DNA of 16,730 bases from Methylovirgula sp. (GTDB lineage: Bacteria > Pseudomonadota > Alphaproteobacteria > Rhizobiales > Beijerinckiaceae). The notes beneath the pieces were generated by a model, which searched no databases, was not told where the DNA came from, and saw only the letters and a program-made list of their open reading frames with translations. Numbering within the stretch: position 1 is the first letter of the stretch; each line of letters opens with the position of its first letter. The translations under genes were made by a program, and so were the position numbers. The DNA is taken from positions 1-16,730 of the forward strand of contig JASHUD010000156.1 of the NCBI GenBank assembly GCA_030040215.1. Direction: 5' to 3'. Shown piece after piece: positions 7,590 through 15,515 of this stretch.

Positions 7590-7862
7590 TCAGCTCGTCT
7601 TTTCTTTGTTGATGTAGACGGCCATGGCATTGATCAGGCTTTTTACGTCCTTTGCCTCGTGAAAGGGCCCGTCCATCGGAATGTAGACGTCGAACTTCTC
7701 TTCCAGCGCGGTCAGGATCATGACGATGTCGATGGATTTCAAGCCGAGGCTTTCGATCGTCGCGTCCATCTTGATTTTATCGCGGTCAATCATGCCCTCG
7801 GAGACGATCACGTCGACGATCTGGTTGACGAGTTCAGCCTGGTCGGGAACTTGCGCTTCCAC
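7590..7862 (-). CDS. Specialised acyl carrier protein
   Basis: This acidic 90-residue protein has the three-helix ACP layout with the phosphopantetheine serine at position 43 in the motif LGLKSIDIVMIL. The residue before the serine is Lys instead of the nearly invariant Asp of DSL motifs. It does not resemble the rhizobial long-chain carrier AcpXL. The start is GTG at 7862 with a GGGGG ribosome site five bases upstream. It is the first gene of the - strand set and abuts the ketosynthase. In Caulobacter a dedicated ACP (AcpR) serves ceramide synthesis, so a similar role as the acyl donor for Spt or the N-acyltransferase is a reasonable inference. Orthology to AcpR was not tested. Confidence 0.88.
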   Translation of the reverse strand: MEAQVPDQAELVNQIVDVIVSEGMIDRDKIKMDATIESLGLKSIDIVMILTALEEKFDVYIPMDGPFHEAKDVKSLINAMAVYINKEKTS

Positions 7863-7867
7863 CGGTA

Positions 7868-7872
7868 CCCCC
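7868..7872 (-). promoter_or_regulatory. Ribosome binding site for the GTG-started ACP gene
   Basis: The - strand reads AAAAGGGGGTACCG before GTG 7862; the GGGGG lies five bases upstream. No closer ATG exists in frame at the N-terminus. Confidence 0.55.
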
Positions 7873-7930
7873 TTTTACGAGAGTTTCTTAAAACAACGAG
7901 CGGTTCCAACGGCCGTTCACGACTGAATAC

Positions 7931-7961
7931 CACGTAGCGCCGCCTTCCGGGATTCTACGTG
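7931..7961. repeat. Inverted repeat CACGTAG-N17-CTACGTG, candidate operator
   Basis: Perfect 7-base arms at 7931-7937 and 7955-7961 are separated by 17 bases and sit 70-100 bases before the ACP start. The right arm overlaps the proposed -10 box, a position from which a dimeric repressor could block transcription. The long spacer makes a tight hairpin unlikely, so a protein-binding site fits better than a terminator. No regulator gene is in the window. Confidence 0.4.
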
Positions 7962-7979
7962 CCGGAGCCCTCCGCTCAA
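7952..7979 (-). promoter_or_regulatory. Putative sigma70-type promoter of the ACP operon
   Basis: On the - strand, TTGAGC (7974-7979, four of six consensus bases) is followed after 16 bases by TAGAAT (7952-7957, five of six). Transcription would begin near 7945, giving a leader of about 80 bases before GTG 7862. The site lies between the helicase stop (8002) and the ACP, so the operon may have its own promoter rather than rely on read-through. Confidence 0.4.
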
Positions 7980-8001
7980 GTCAAATCCCTCTTGGATCAT
8001 G

Positions 8002-11000
8002 CTAATTTTTGCCCCGGCTCTCCATCTGCTGCTTCAAGACGAGCAGTTTGGCGAAAGGGGAATTGGGATCCGGCTGGCGCTCGCGCGGCCTTTCTGTCGA
8101 AGCCCACGCGGGATCTTTGTGCTGACGTTCGCCGGATAGCAAATCCTGGGCCTTACGCCCTCCTGGACGCGGCGCTGGTGATCCGGCCCGCGCACGCTCG
8201 TCCGGCTGGTCTGCGGGTTTGCGTACTTTCCTCTGCTGCGGACGGCGGGTCTCGCCGTTTGTCTCCCTGTTTGGCGTTCGTGCGCGCGGTCTATGCTTCG
8301 GCCGCGGCTGACGGTGCGGCCGCCATACGTCGATCATCGCTTCCGTGAGCGTCGCCGCGCTTGGCTCGTTTAGCGTATCCTCTGCTGTTGTTGCTTCGTT
8401 CGGCGCAGAAGCGGCCTCCGGCAAAGCTTGCGCGGCAATTTCGGCCGTTGCGCAGGACGGCTCCGCCCCCGCCTCGCTTGGCGCTGCGGTCGTTTCAGCC
8501 GGCGGCGACTCGGCAGGCGCCGAAACTCCCGCCGGCTCTTGCGCCGGCGCGGTCGTGGCGAGGCTGATCGCCGGTCCTTTGCGGTGCTCGCAGACGTAAC
8601 CGAGCCCACGCAGGATAGATGCGAAACTCTCGCCGGCGCAGCCGGCAAGCGACGTCATGGCGACGGTAACTACGAATCCGTCGCGATCGGCGGCGCCGGG
8701 CGGCGGCTCGCCCGGCGTGATGCCGGGACGGTAGGAGATCGCCGGCCGGATCAAATCGGCGAGGCGTTCGAGAATGTCGACGCGGACGGCGCGTTCGCCG
8801 CAAACATGAAAACCGGCGGCACGATAGAAGCCGTTGGGCACATCGCTCTCGACCGCGAGAGAAGTTCGTCCGGAAGCGGCGAGATGCGGCACCTCCGCCT
8901 GGCTCACTCCCTCGACGCCGCCGTTGCGCAACGCCCAAAGCTGCGCGGCGAAGGCGCGCGGCGCCGGCCGCAGCAGCGCCGGAAGGTAGAGATGATAGGC
9001 GCCGAAGCGTACGCCGAGTTTGCGCAGCGCGGCCCGCGCCTCCTGCGGCAGGTTCTTCACGTCTTCCGCGACATGGGCGCGTTCGAGAACGCCGAGCGAC
9101 TCGGCGATACGGAAGGCTATGCCGCGGGCGATACCCTCAAGTCCTTCGCCCGTTTCAAGTTCGACGAGCGGCCCCAGCAATTTCTTGACGTGTTGGGCGA
9201 GCCACAGGTCCAGTCGGTGCTGCACCATCTCCAGGAGCAGGCCGGTCAATTGCTCGTCGGCGAGAACCGTCGCCCGGGGTTCCAGCAGTTTTTCTCCCGC
9301 CACGATCTTGCCGATCGGCTCGCCAAGCCAGCGGATCGTGCCGTCGTTGGCAAGCACGAAAGCTTCGTCCACGGCTTCATGGACGCGCCGCGCGCGCGCT
9401 TCGATCTCGCTTGCCAGCGCCTTTTGGGCGGCCGCATTGAGCGCTTTGGCCGCCTCGCCGTCCGCCAGCGGGTCGGGACCGAAGCGGAATCCGGAAAGAT
9501 GCCCGACATGCTGGTCTTCAACCAGGACGTCGCCGCTCGCGGTGATCTCCGCCTCCAACATCGCCTTCTCTCTCAAGCGGCGCATCAGAACGCTCGTCCT
9601 GCGGTCCACAAACCTTTGGGCGAGGCGTTCGTGAAGAGCATCCGACAATGTGTCCTCTACCTGACGCGTGACGCCCTGCCAATGCTCGGGATCGCCTAGC
9701 CAATCGGGCCGATTGGCGATAAAGGTCCAGGTTCTGATCTGGGCGATGCGCGCCGACAGAGTGTCGATGTCGCCGTCGACGCGGTCGAGGTCGGAAATAT
9801 GGCGGCCAAACCAATCTTCCGGAATACGGCCGGCCCGGACAATAAAACCGTAGATCGAATGCACGAGTTCCGCATGCGCGCCGGGCGATAATTTCCGATA
9901 GTCGGGAATTTGGCATACGTCCCAAAGCCGCGCCACGTCGGCCTTCGTCTTCGTCTCCCGCATCACCTTTTCGTCGCGGCTCAGCGCGTCGAGCACCTTT
10001 TGATCCTCGGCAAGCGGACCACGCACAAGGCCGCGCTCGATGGGTGGTGCGTCGAGCGAGGCGAGAAGCGCGGGAATCGAGACAAAATCAAGATCCGTGT
10101 TTCGCCATTGCAGCATGTTCACGGATTCGAATCGATGCGCTTCGAGCGCTTCGACGAGCTCGGCCTCGAACGGAGCGCAACGCCCGGTCGTCCCGAACGT
10201 CCCGTCGCGCATGTGACGGCCGGCGCGGCCGGCGATTTGCCCGAATTCGGCCGGCGCGAGCCGACGATATTGCCAGCCGTCGAACTTGCGGTCCGAGGCA
10301 AAAGCGATGTGATCGACGTCGAGATTGAGGCCCATGCCGATCGCGTCGGTGGCGACGATGTAATCAACGTCGCCGCTCTGATAAATCTCGACCTGGGCAT
10401 TGCGGGTGCGCGGCGACAAAGCGCCGAGAACGACGGCTGCGCCGCCCCGCTGGCGGCGGATCAATTCGGCGATCGCATAGACTTCTTCGACCGAAAAAGC
10501 GACGATTGCGGTGCGGCGCGGCAGCCGCGAGATCTTCTTGCTCCCCGCAAAGCCGAGCTTCGAAAGCCGCGGTCGCGACGAGATCGGCGCGCCGGGCAAA
10601 AGCTCTTCGATACGCCGCTGCATGGTCGACGCGCCGACCAGCAACGTCTCCTCGCTGCCGCGTCGATTGAGCAGGCGATCGGTGAAGATGTGACCGCGGT
10701 CGAGATCGCCGGCGAGCTGGATCTCGTCGATCGCGACGAACGCGACGTCGAGGTCGCGCGGCATGGCCTCGACGGTGGAGATGTAATAGCGCGCCGCCTT
10801 CGGCTTGATCTTTTCTTCGCCGGTGATCAGTGCGACCGCAGAGGCGCCCACCCGTTCGACCACCCGGTTATAGACCTCGCGCGCCAAAAGGCGCAGCGGC
10901 AAGCCGATCATCCCACTCGGGTAGGCGAGCATGCGCTCGGTCGCATAATGCGTCTTGCCGGTATTGGTCGGCCCGAGCACCACGCGCACGCCTCGGGCGC

Positions 11001-11043
11001 GCTCGACAGGATGCAGCTTTACGGCGGGGAGCGGAACGTTCAT
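8002..11043 (-). CDS. SUV3/MgpS-like superfamily 2 RNA helicase
   Basis: With the ATG at 11043 this is a 1013-residue protein; an in-frame TTG at 11097 would add 18 residues that do not look conserved. Helicase motifs appear in order: GPTNTGKT (24-31, Walker A), DEIQ (106-109, Walker B), GAST (137-140), ATDAIGMGLN (231-240) and QIAGRAGR (269-276). The DEIQ variant, the STVEAMP segment and the layout match mitochondrial SUV3 and the alphaproteobacterial MgpS-type helicases, which unwind RNA in an ATP-dependent way. After about residue 830 the chain becomes low-complexity: first rich in Ala, Pro and Glu, then strongly basic (about 910-990), ending in NSPFAKLLVLKQQ. The tail is probably a disordered RNA- or partner-binding extension. 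The stop is 139 bases upstream of the ACP gene. Confidence 0.9.
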   Translation of the reverse strand: MNVPLPAVKLHPVERARGVRVVLGPTNTGKTHYATERMLAYPSGMIGLPLRLLAREVYNRVVERVGASAVALITGEEKIKPKAARYYISTVEAMPRDLDVAFVAIDEIQLAGDLDRGHIFTDRLLNRRGSEETLLVGASTMQRRIEELLPGAPISSRPRLSKLGFAGSKKISRLPRRTAIVAFSVEEVYAIAELIRRQRGGAAVVLGALSPRTRNAQVEIYQSGDVDYIVATDAIGMGLNLDVDHIAFASDRKFDGWQYRRLAPAEFGQIAGRAGRHMRDGTFGTTGRCAPFEAELVEALEAHRFESVNMLQWRNTDLDFVSIPALLASLDAPPIERGLVRGPLAEDQKVLDALSRDEKVMRETKTKADVARLWDVCQIPDYRKLSPGAHAELVHSIYGFIVRAGRIPEDWFGRHISDLDRVDGDIDTLSARIAQIRTWTFIANRPDWLGDPEHWQGVTRQVEDTLSDALHERLAQRFVDRRTSVLMRRLREKAMLEAEITASGDVLVEDQHVGHLSGFRFGPDPLADGEAAKALNAAAQKALASEIEARARRVHEAVDEAFVLANDGTIRWLGEPIGKIVAGEKLLEPRATVLADEQLTGLLLEMVQHRLDLWLAQHVKKLLGPLVELETGEGLEGIARGIAFRIAESLGVLERAHVAEDVKNLPQEARAALRKLGVRFGAYHLYLPALLRPAPRAFAAQLWALRNGGVEGVSQAEVPHLAASGRTSLAVESDVPNGFYRAAGFHVCGERAVRVDILERLADLIRPAISYRPGITPGEPPPGAADRDGFVVTVAMTSLAGCAGESFASILRGLGYVCEHRKGPAISLATTAPAQEPAGVSAPAESPPAETTAAPSEAGAEPSCATAEIAAQALPEAASAPNEATTAEDTLNEPSAATLTEAMIDVWRPHRQPRPKHRPRARTPNRETNGETRRPQQRKVRKPADQPDERARAGSPAPRPGGRKAQDLLSGERQHKDPAWASTERPRERQPDPNSPFAKLLVLKQQMESRGKN

Positions 11044-11487
11044 CGATTTGGTCGGCGACTCAAGAGCTCGAGATATGCGGTAAACGAAGCATCGCAACCA
11101 AGCCGCGTCGAACGGCGGAAGATGTCGCGTTGCGACGACCCACTAACGGTCTGGCATAGCGAAGGAAACGGCTCGACGTCGGCGCCAAAACCCTGTAATT
11201 CGCGGGCGCTCCGCGAAGTGTAGATTGACGCCGATCTGTATCATATTGCAGCACTTTTCTTGCTCCAGCCGCAACTTCTTGAGATTTTGAACGATTGCCG
11301 AACGAATCGCGGCCGAATCGCTGACGGGCCTCCAATCCGGCTTTGTTCACCACCAGATTTTGATACGCTCCCGAAATTGCCGCTACTGCTTGCAAAATTG
11401 GCCTTCGCGAGCCCCTTCAATGGTCGTTCGGCGGCGCCGTCGGCGCGGACTCCAAAGCGGCTTTTTGTCAATCGCAATTTCTAAGAA
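11044..11487. other. Intergenic region with no recognisable gene
   Basis: This 444-base stretch lies between the DUF3108 gene and the helicase, both read on the - strand. Several short open frames exist on both strands, but none has a recognisable family, a good ribosome site or a typical protein composition. On the - strand a TATGAT (11240-11245) could be a -10 box for the helicase but has no convincing -35, and a TTGACA just below 11470 has no matching -10. It is somewhat richer in A and T than the coding DNA. No tRNA or strong terminator was seen. Confidence 0.4.
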
Positions 11488-12351
11488 TCAACGCGACCCG
11501 AAGTCGGTGGTCCTTCCCAGGGAACGGCGTTCCGCCTTGGCCGCGACGGAATCCGGCTCGACCGAAAATTCGACGGCGTTGACTTCGGCCATTCCGGCGA
11601 GCGTACGCAGCGCGACATGAAAGGGCACGACGACGTGCGCCGCTTCGACCGGCACGAGCCACGCTTCGATATCGCGGTTCTCGGCCATGAACTTGGTGGC
11701 GCGCGAATCGATCCGATGCCCGGCAACCGGCCGATAGCGCACCGCGCAGACCGAAACCGGCCCCGTATAGCCTTTGACCGACACGTTGCGGATTCCGGCG
11801 AATGACATCATCACGTCGAAACGCACGATCCCATCATAGACCGGCAGCGTGCGGTTGCAGGCGGCCGGCCCGACCAGCGGCTCGCCGGGCGGCACCGCCA
11901 TGATGAGCGCGCTCGTCGGATCGAGCACGTTGCGCTTGTTCGCGGCGGTAACCGGAACGCGCATCTCTTTGTCGTCGAAGGGCGGCGAGATCTCGACGGC
12001 GCGCACCGTGCCCGCATCGAGCGCCATGCGAACCGTGCGAACGCCGTGCGAGTTTGCCGAGGTGGTTGCGTAGGCGTTTGGAAGAACGACGCCCTTGCGG
12101 ATCTCGCCGGAGGAGGCAAGCGCCATTTTGAGGTGCGCCAGCCAGGCGGCGATGCCGGTCAATCTGGCATCGAGATTGATGCGGTAAGCGGCGCGTTCGA
12201 TGGCTCCAATCGCATCGGCCTCGCCGATACGCAGGCCGATGAGGCTCACGGAATAACGCGCCCGGACAACTTCGGCCGTCGCCGGTACCGTCGCGACCGA
12301 CATTGCGAGAATCGCCGCGGCAAGGGAAGAAGTCGAGATCCTGGCGAACAT
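11488..12351 (-). CDS. Secreted DUF3108 family protein
   Basis: With the ATG at 12351 the protein has 287 residues and begins with a clear signal peptide: a short basic start MFAR, a hydrophobic core, and an ATA cleavage site near residue 26. An in-frame GTG at 12426 would add 25 polar residues and spoil the signal peptide, so it is less likely. The mature part starts with VRARYSVSLIGLRIGEADAIG, a beta-rich opening typical of DUF3108 lipocalin-like periplasmic proteins, and contains LDPTSALIMAVPPG and a Cys pair region (CNRTLPVYDG). Function is unknown; the family often sits beside the SUV3-like helicase in alphaproteobacteria, as here. It is divergent from the DUF1993 gene across about 200 bases. 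Confidence 0.78.
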   Translation of the reverse strand: MFARISTSSLAAAILAMSVATVPATAEVVRARYSVSLIGLRIGEADAIGAIERAAYRINLDARLTGIAAWLAHLKMALASSGEIRKGVVLPNAYATTSANSHGVRTVRMALDAGTVRAVEISPPFDDKEMRVPVTAANKRNVLDPTSALIMAVPPGEPLVGPAACNRTLPVYDGIVRFDVMMSFAGIRNVSVKGYTGPVSVCAVRYRPVAGHRIDSRATKFMAENRDIEAWLVPVEAAHVVVPFHVALRTLAGMAEVNAVEFSVEPDSVAAKAERRSLGRTTDFGSR

Positions 12352-12554
12352 GAGCGAACCGAATGAGGAGCGGCCCGCCGCCCGAGTTTGCCGTTTGGCG
12401 GCGGAATCGGCCGCTTTCAAGGCCACGCTTGCGCCAAACCGATGATTCTCGATAGCGAGAGCTTGTCATGCTTTATCGGAGCGGGGCAAGAATGCAATCT
12501 TCGCGGCTGCCCACGAGCGGGGCCACCGCGTCCCACCTAAACGAGGTCCCTGCC

Positions 12555-13085
12555 ATGGCATTTTCACTATATGAAGCATCCATTCCGGCGTTTCTCGTCG
12601 GTCTCGGCGCCCTTTCCGGCCTGCTCGACAAGGCCGACGCTTTCGCGGCGGCCAAGAAGATCGATCCCCCCATGCTTCTCCAGTTCCGGCTGGCGCCCGA
12701 CATGTTTGCGTTCGTCCGGCAGGTGCAGGTCGCCACCGATCAGGCCAAAAACGGTTCGGCGCGGCTTGCCGGGATTGAGCCGCCGCGGTTTGAGGACGAC
12801 GAGACGAGCCTCGATCAGCTCCGCGCGCGGCTTGCCAAGACGATCGCCTTTTTGAAAACGCTCGACCAGAAAGCAATCGATGCGGCCGTAGAGCGCGAGA
12901 TCACGTTTCCGCGCGGACAAAACAAACTCGGCCACATGAAAGGCGCCGACTATCTCGTGCATTTCGTGCTGCCCAATTTTTATTTCCACGTCGCGACGGC
13001 CTATGGAATCTTGCGCCATTGCGGCGTCGACATCGGCAAGCGCGATTTTTTGGGCGCTATTCCCATCGCGACAACGCCCGCATGA
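12555..13085 (+). CDS. DUF1993 family protein
   Basis: This 176-residue protein matches the DUF1993 family, which is related to DinB-like four-helix bundles. Landmarks are the opening FSLYEASIPAFLVGLGALS, RLAPDMFAFVRQVQVATDQAK in the first third, RLAGIEPPRFEDDETS, the KTIAFLKTL helix, and the C-terminal HFVLPNFYFHVATAYGILRH followed by GKRDFLG. Function is unknown. The ATG at 12555 has a GAGG eight bases upstream; an earlier in-frame ATG at 12468 would add 29 residues without family support. The 200-base divergent region towards the DUF3108 gene holds a small hairpin TCTCG-ATAG-CGAGA (12447-12460) and only weak promoter-like hexamers. Confidence 0.9.
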   Translation: MAFSLYEASIPAFLVGLGALSGLLDKADAFAAAKKIDPPMLLQFRLAPDMFAFVRQVQVATDQAKNGSARLAGIEPPRFEDDETSLDQLRARLAKTIAFLKTLDQKAIDAAVEREITFPRGQNKLGHMKGADYLVHFVLPNFYFHVATAYGILRHCGVDIGKRDFLGAIPIATTPA

Positions 13086-13221
13086 TCGCGCAACCCCGGC
13101 CTAGGCTCACGGCACCTCGCCACCTATATGAGGCCGGGCAAGCCGGCGCATTTTTGCGCGGGTTCTTGCAAGACCTGCGGCTTGCCGTCGCCTATTTCGT
13201 TCACCGGAAGGGGATTCTTCC

Positions 13222-13647
13222 ATGTCTGTCAACGTTCTCTACCGCACCACCGCCACCGCCACGGGCGGGCGTGACGGTCATGCCGCCACCAAAGACGGCG
13301 CGCTCGACGTCAAGCTCGCAACGCCCAAGGAGCTCGGCGGGGCCGGCAATCCCGGCAACAATCCCGAACAGCTCTTCGCCGCCGGATATTCGGCCTGCTT
13401 TTTGGGGGCGATGAAATTCGTGGCCTCGCAGGGCGGCCCGAAAGTTCCGGCCGATGCTTCGGTAACCGGTACCGTCGGGGTCGGGCCGCGCTCCGAAGGC
13501 GGGTTCGGCCTCGACATCGAGCTCGATATTTCGTTGCCAGGCCTTTCGCGCAGCGACGCGGAAACGTTGGTCGAGAAAGCCCATCAGGTCTGCCCCTATT
13601 CCAATGCGACGCGCAACAACGTGCCGGTGCGCCTCAAGGTCGTCTAG
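13222..13647 (+). CDS. ohr: Organic hydroperoxide resistance protein Ohr
   Basis: This 141-residue OsmC/Ohr peroxidase has the two redox cysteines, Cys59 in SACFLGA and Cys124 in QVCPYSNATR, plus the active-site Arg17 and Glu49 (PEQLFAAGYSACF). Ohr reduces fatty-acid and other organic hydroperoxides in the cytoplasm using lipoylated proteins as electron source. Length and motifs are full for the family. A strong GGAAGGGG ribosome site lies eight bases before the ATG. The 136-base upstream gap holds a short GCGCA-TTTT-TGCGC hairpin (13146-13159). No OhrR regulator is in the window, and the AATTGTA-type OhrR palindrome was not seen upstream. It starts a + strand group with the two reductase genes that follow. 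Confidence 0.96.
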   Translation: MSVNVLYRTTATATGGRDGHAATKDGALDVKLATPKELGGAGNPGNNPEQLFAAGYSACFLGAMKFVASQGGPKVPADASVTGTVGVGPRSEGGFGLDIELDISLPGLSRSDAETLVEKAHQVCPYSNATRNNVPVRLKVV

Positions 13648-13681
13648 CGGCCTGCGCCGTGCTCGTTTGCGGAGATCGTGA

Positions 13682-14659
13682 ATGGATTATGTGAAGCTCG
13701 GCCATACCGGCCTCGAAGTCTCGCGCATCTGTCTCGGCTGCATGACCTTCGGCGTGCCGGATCGCGGGCAGCATCCTTGGACGCTCGACGAAGCCGAAAG
13801 CCGCCCGATCCTCAAGAAGGCGCTCGATCTCGGCATCAACTTCTTCGATACGGCGAACGTCTATTCCGACGGCACGTCGGAAGAGATCGTCGGGCGCGCC
13901 GTCAAGGACCTCGTCAAGCGCGACGCGGTGGTGATCGCAACCAAAGTGCATGGCCGTATGCGCCCCGGCCCGAATGGTGCCGGACTTTCGCGGCGCGCCA
14001 TTCTCGGCGAGATCGACAACAGCCTGCGCCGGCTCGGTACGGATTTCGTAGACCTCTACCAGATCCACCGCTGGGATCCGAGCGTACCGATCGCCGAGAC
14101 GCTCGAGGCGCTGCACGACGTCGTCAAGGCCGGCAAGGCGCGCTACATCGGCGCGTCTTCCATGTACGCGTGGCAATTCGCCAAGGCGCTCTATACGTCG
14201 CGGCTGCATGGCTGGACGGAATTCGTCAGCATGCAGGATCATCTGAATTTACTGAATCGCGAGGAAGAGCGCGAAATGCTGCCGTTCTGCATCGATCAGA
14301 ACGTCGCCGTTCTGCCATGGAGTCCGCTGGCGCGCGGTCGCCTGACGCGCGATTGGGACGCAACGAGCGAGCGGCAGAAGACCGACGTCTTCGGCAAGAC
14401 ACTGTACGGCGTCTCAGACTCCGATCGCGAGATCGTGGGGCGCGTCGGCGAGGTCGCCAAAGCGCGCGGCGTGCCGCGCGCCCAAGTGGCGCTCGCCTGG
14501 CTGTTGCAGAAGAACGGCGTCACCGCGCCGATCGTCGGCGCCTCGAAGCCGCGGCATCTCGACGACGCGGTCGCCGCTCTGTCGCTGCGGCTGAGCGCCG
14601 AGGAGATCGCCAAGCTCGAAGCCCCCTATGTGCCGCACCCGATCGTCGGATTCCAATAG
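13682..14659 (+). CDS. Aldo/keto reductase
   Basis: This 325-residue (beta/alpha)8 NADPH-dependent reductase has the catalytic tetrad Asp56 and Tyr61 (FFDTANVYSDG), Lys88 (ATKVHG) and His129 (YQIHRWD). The early segment LGCMTFGVP and GASSMYAWQF (about 147-156) place it near the YajO/AKR groups that reduce aldehydes and ketones. The C-terminal IVGASKPRHLDDAVAAL is the usual cofactor-phosphate binding region. The ATG at 13682 has GGAG seven bases upstream and lies 34 bases after the ohr stop, so the two are probably co-transcribed and the enzyme may clear carbonyls left by lipid peroxide breakdown. The physiological substrate cannot be read from sequence. Confidence 0.93.
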   Translation: MDYVKLGHTGLEVSRICLGCMTFGVPDRGQHPWTLDEAESRPILKKALDLGINFFDTANVYSDGTSEEIVGRAVKDLVKRDAVVIATKVHGRMRPGPNGAGLSRRAILGEIDNSLRRLGTDFVDLYQIHRWDPSVPIAETLEALHDVVKAGKARYIGASSMYAWQFAKALYTSRLHGWTEFVSMQDHLNLLNREEEREMLPFCIDQNVAVLPWSPLARGRLTRDWDATSERQKTDVFGKTLYGVSDSDREIVGRVGEVAKARGVPRAQVALAWLLQKNGVTAPIVGASKPRHLDDAVAALSLRLSAEEIAKLEAPYVPHPIVGFQ

Positions 14660-14671
14660 CGGCGTTCCAAC

Positions 14672-14675
14672 GGAG
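14672..14675 (+). promoter_or_regulatory. Ribosome binding site choosing ATG 14684
   Basis: GGAG ends eight bases before ATG 14684 but only two bases before ATG 14678. The spacing favours the second ATG as the start of the dehydrogenase. Confidence 0.6.
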
Positions 14676-14683
14676 TAATGCTT

Positions 14684-15514
14684 ATGGCCAATTGGTTGAT
14701 TACCGGCGTCAGCAGCGGATTCGGCCGGTCGCTGTCCGAGGCGATTTTCAAGAAAGGCGGCGCGGTCGCCGGCACCGTGCGCAAGGAAAAGGACAAAAAA
14801 GAATTCGAAGCGCTGGCGCCCGGCAAGGCATTCGCAATCCTGCTCGACGTCACCGACGAGAAGGCGGTGCGCCAAGGCGTCAAAGAAGCCGAACAGAAGA
14901 CCGGCGGCATCGACGTGCTCGTCAACAATGCCGGCTACGGATTCGAAGGCGCGGTCGAAGAGGCGAGCCTCGCCGACTTCCGTCGCCAGTTCGACGTCAA
15001 CGTCTTCGGCGCCGTGGCGACGATGCAAGCGGTGCTGCCGCTCATGCGCGCCCGGCGTCGCGGCCATATCGTGAATGTCAGTTCGATCGGCGGCCTCACC
15101 GCCTTTCCCGGCATCGGCGCCTATCACGGCAGCAAATTCGCGCTCGAAGGCATTTCGGAAGCGCTTGCCAAGGAAGTGAAACACCTCGGCATCAAGGTGA
15201 CGATCGTCGAGCCGGGCGGTTTCCGCACCGATTGGGCGGGACGCTCTATGCTGCACGTCGATCAGACGATTGCGGATTACGACGCCTCCGCGGGCGCCTT
15301 TCGGCGCATGTTGGCGGAGCGCAACGGCAAACAGGCCGGCGATCCGCGCAAGGCGGCGGAAGCGATCATCCTCGCGGTCGAGTCGGAAGAGCCGCCGCTG
15401 CATCTCCTGCTCGGCCCGGACGCGTTGCGGCTGGCCGGCGAGAAACTCGGCGCGCTCACGGCCGAACTCCTGAAATGGGCGCCCGTTTCGGCGGGCACGA
15501 ATTTCTCGGCGTGA
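14684..15514 (+). CDS. Short-chain dehydrogenase/reductase
   Basis: This 276-residue classical SDR has TGVSSGFG (8-14 region), NNAG (81-84), and catalytic Ser134, Tyr147 and Lys151. Features such as YGFEGAVEE after the NAG motif and VEPGGFRTDW match a large group of bacterial SDRs annotated as oxidoreductases of unknown substrate. It follows the aldo/keto reductase by 24 bases in the same direction, consistent with one transcript from ohr onward. It is a different subfamily from the SDR in the lipid locus, judging by the NAG-flanking and C-terminal regions. ATG 14678 would add two residues. Confidence 0.92.
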   Translation: MANWLITGVSSGFGRSLSEAIFKKGGAVAGTVRKEKDKKEFEALAPGKAFAILLDVTDEKAVRQGVKEAEQKTGGIDVLVNNAGYGFEGAVEEASLADFRRQFDVNVFGAVATMQAVLPLMRARRRGHIVNVSSIGGLTAFPGIGAYHGSKFALEGISEALAKEVKHLGIKVTIVEPGGFRTDWAGRSMLHVDQTIADYDASAGAFRRMLAERNGKQAGDPRKAAEAIILAVESEEPPLHLLLGPDALRLAGEKLGALTAELLKWAPVSAGTNFSA

Positions 15515-15515
15515 C

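Noticed and set aside
5934..7862. acpXL/lpxXL-type very-long-chain lipid A cluster
   Set aside because: The ACP does not resemble AcpXL, only one ketosynthase is present, and there is no LpxXL acyltransferase or the usual alcohol dehydrogenase.
8428..11223. Two long + strand open frames opposite the helicase
   Set aside because: They mirror the helicase codons and show no recognisable domain; the helicase motifs are complete on the - strand.
11060..11484. Small open frames on both strands between the helicase and DUF3108 genes
   Set aside because: No ribosome site, family pattern or natural composition supports any of them.
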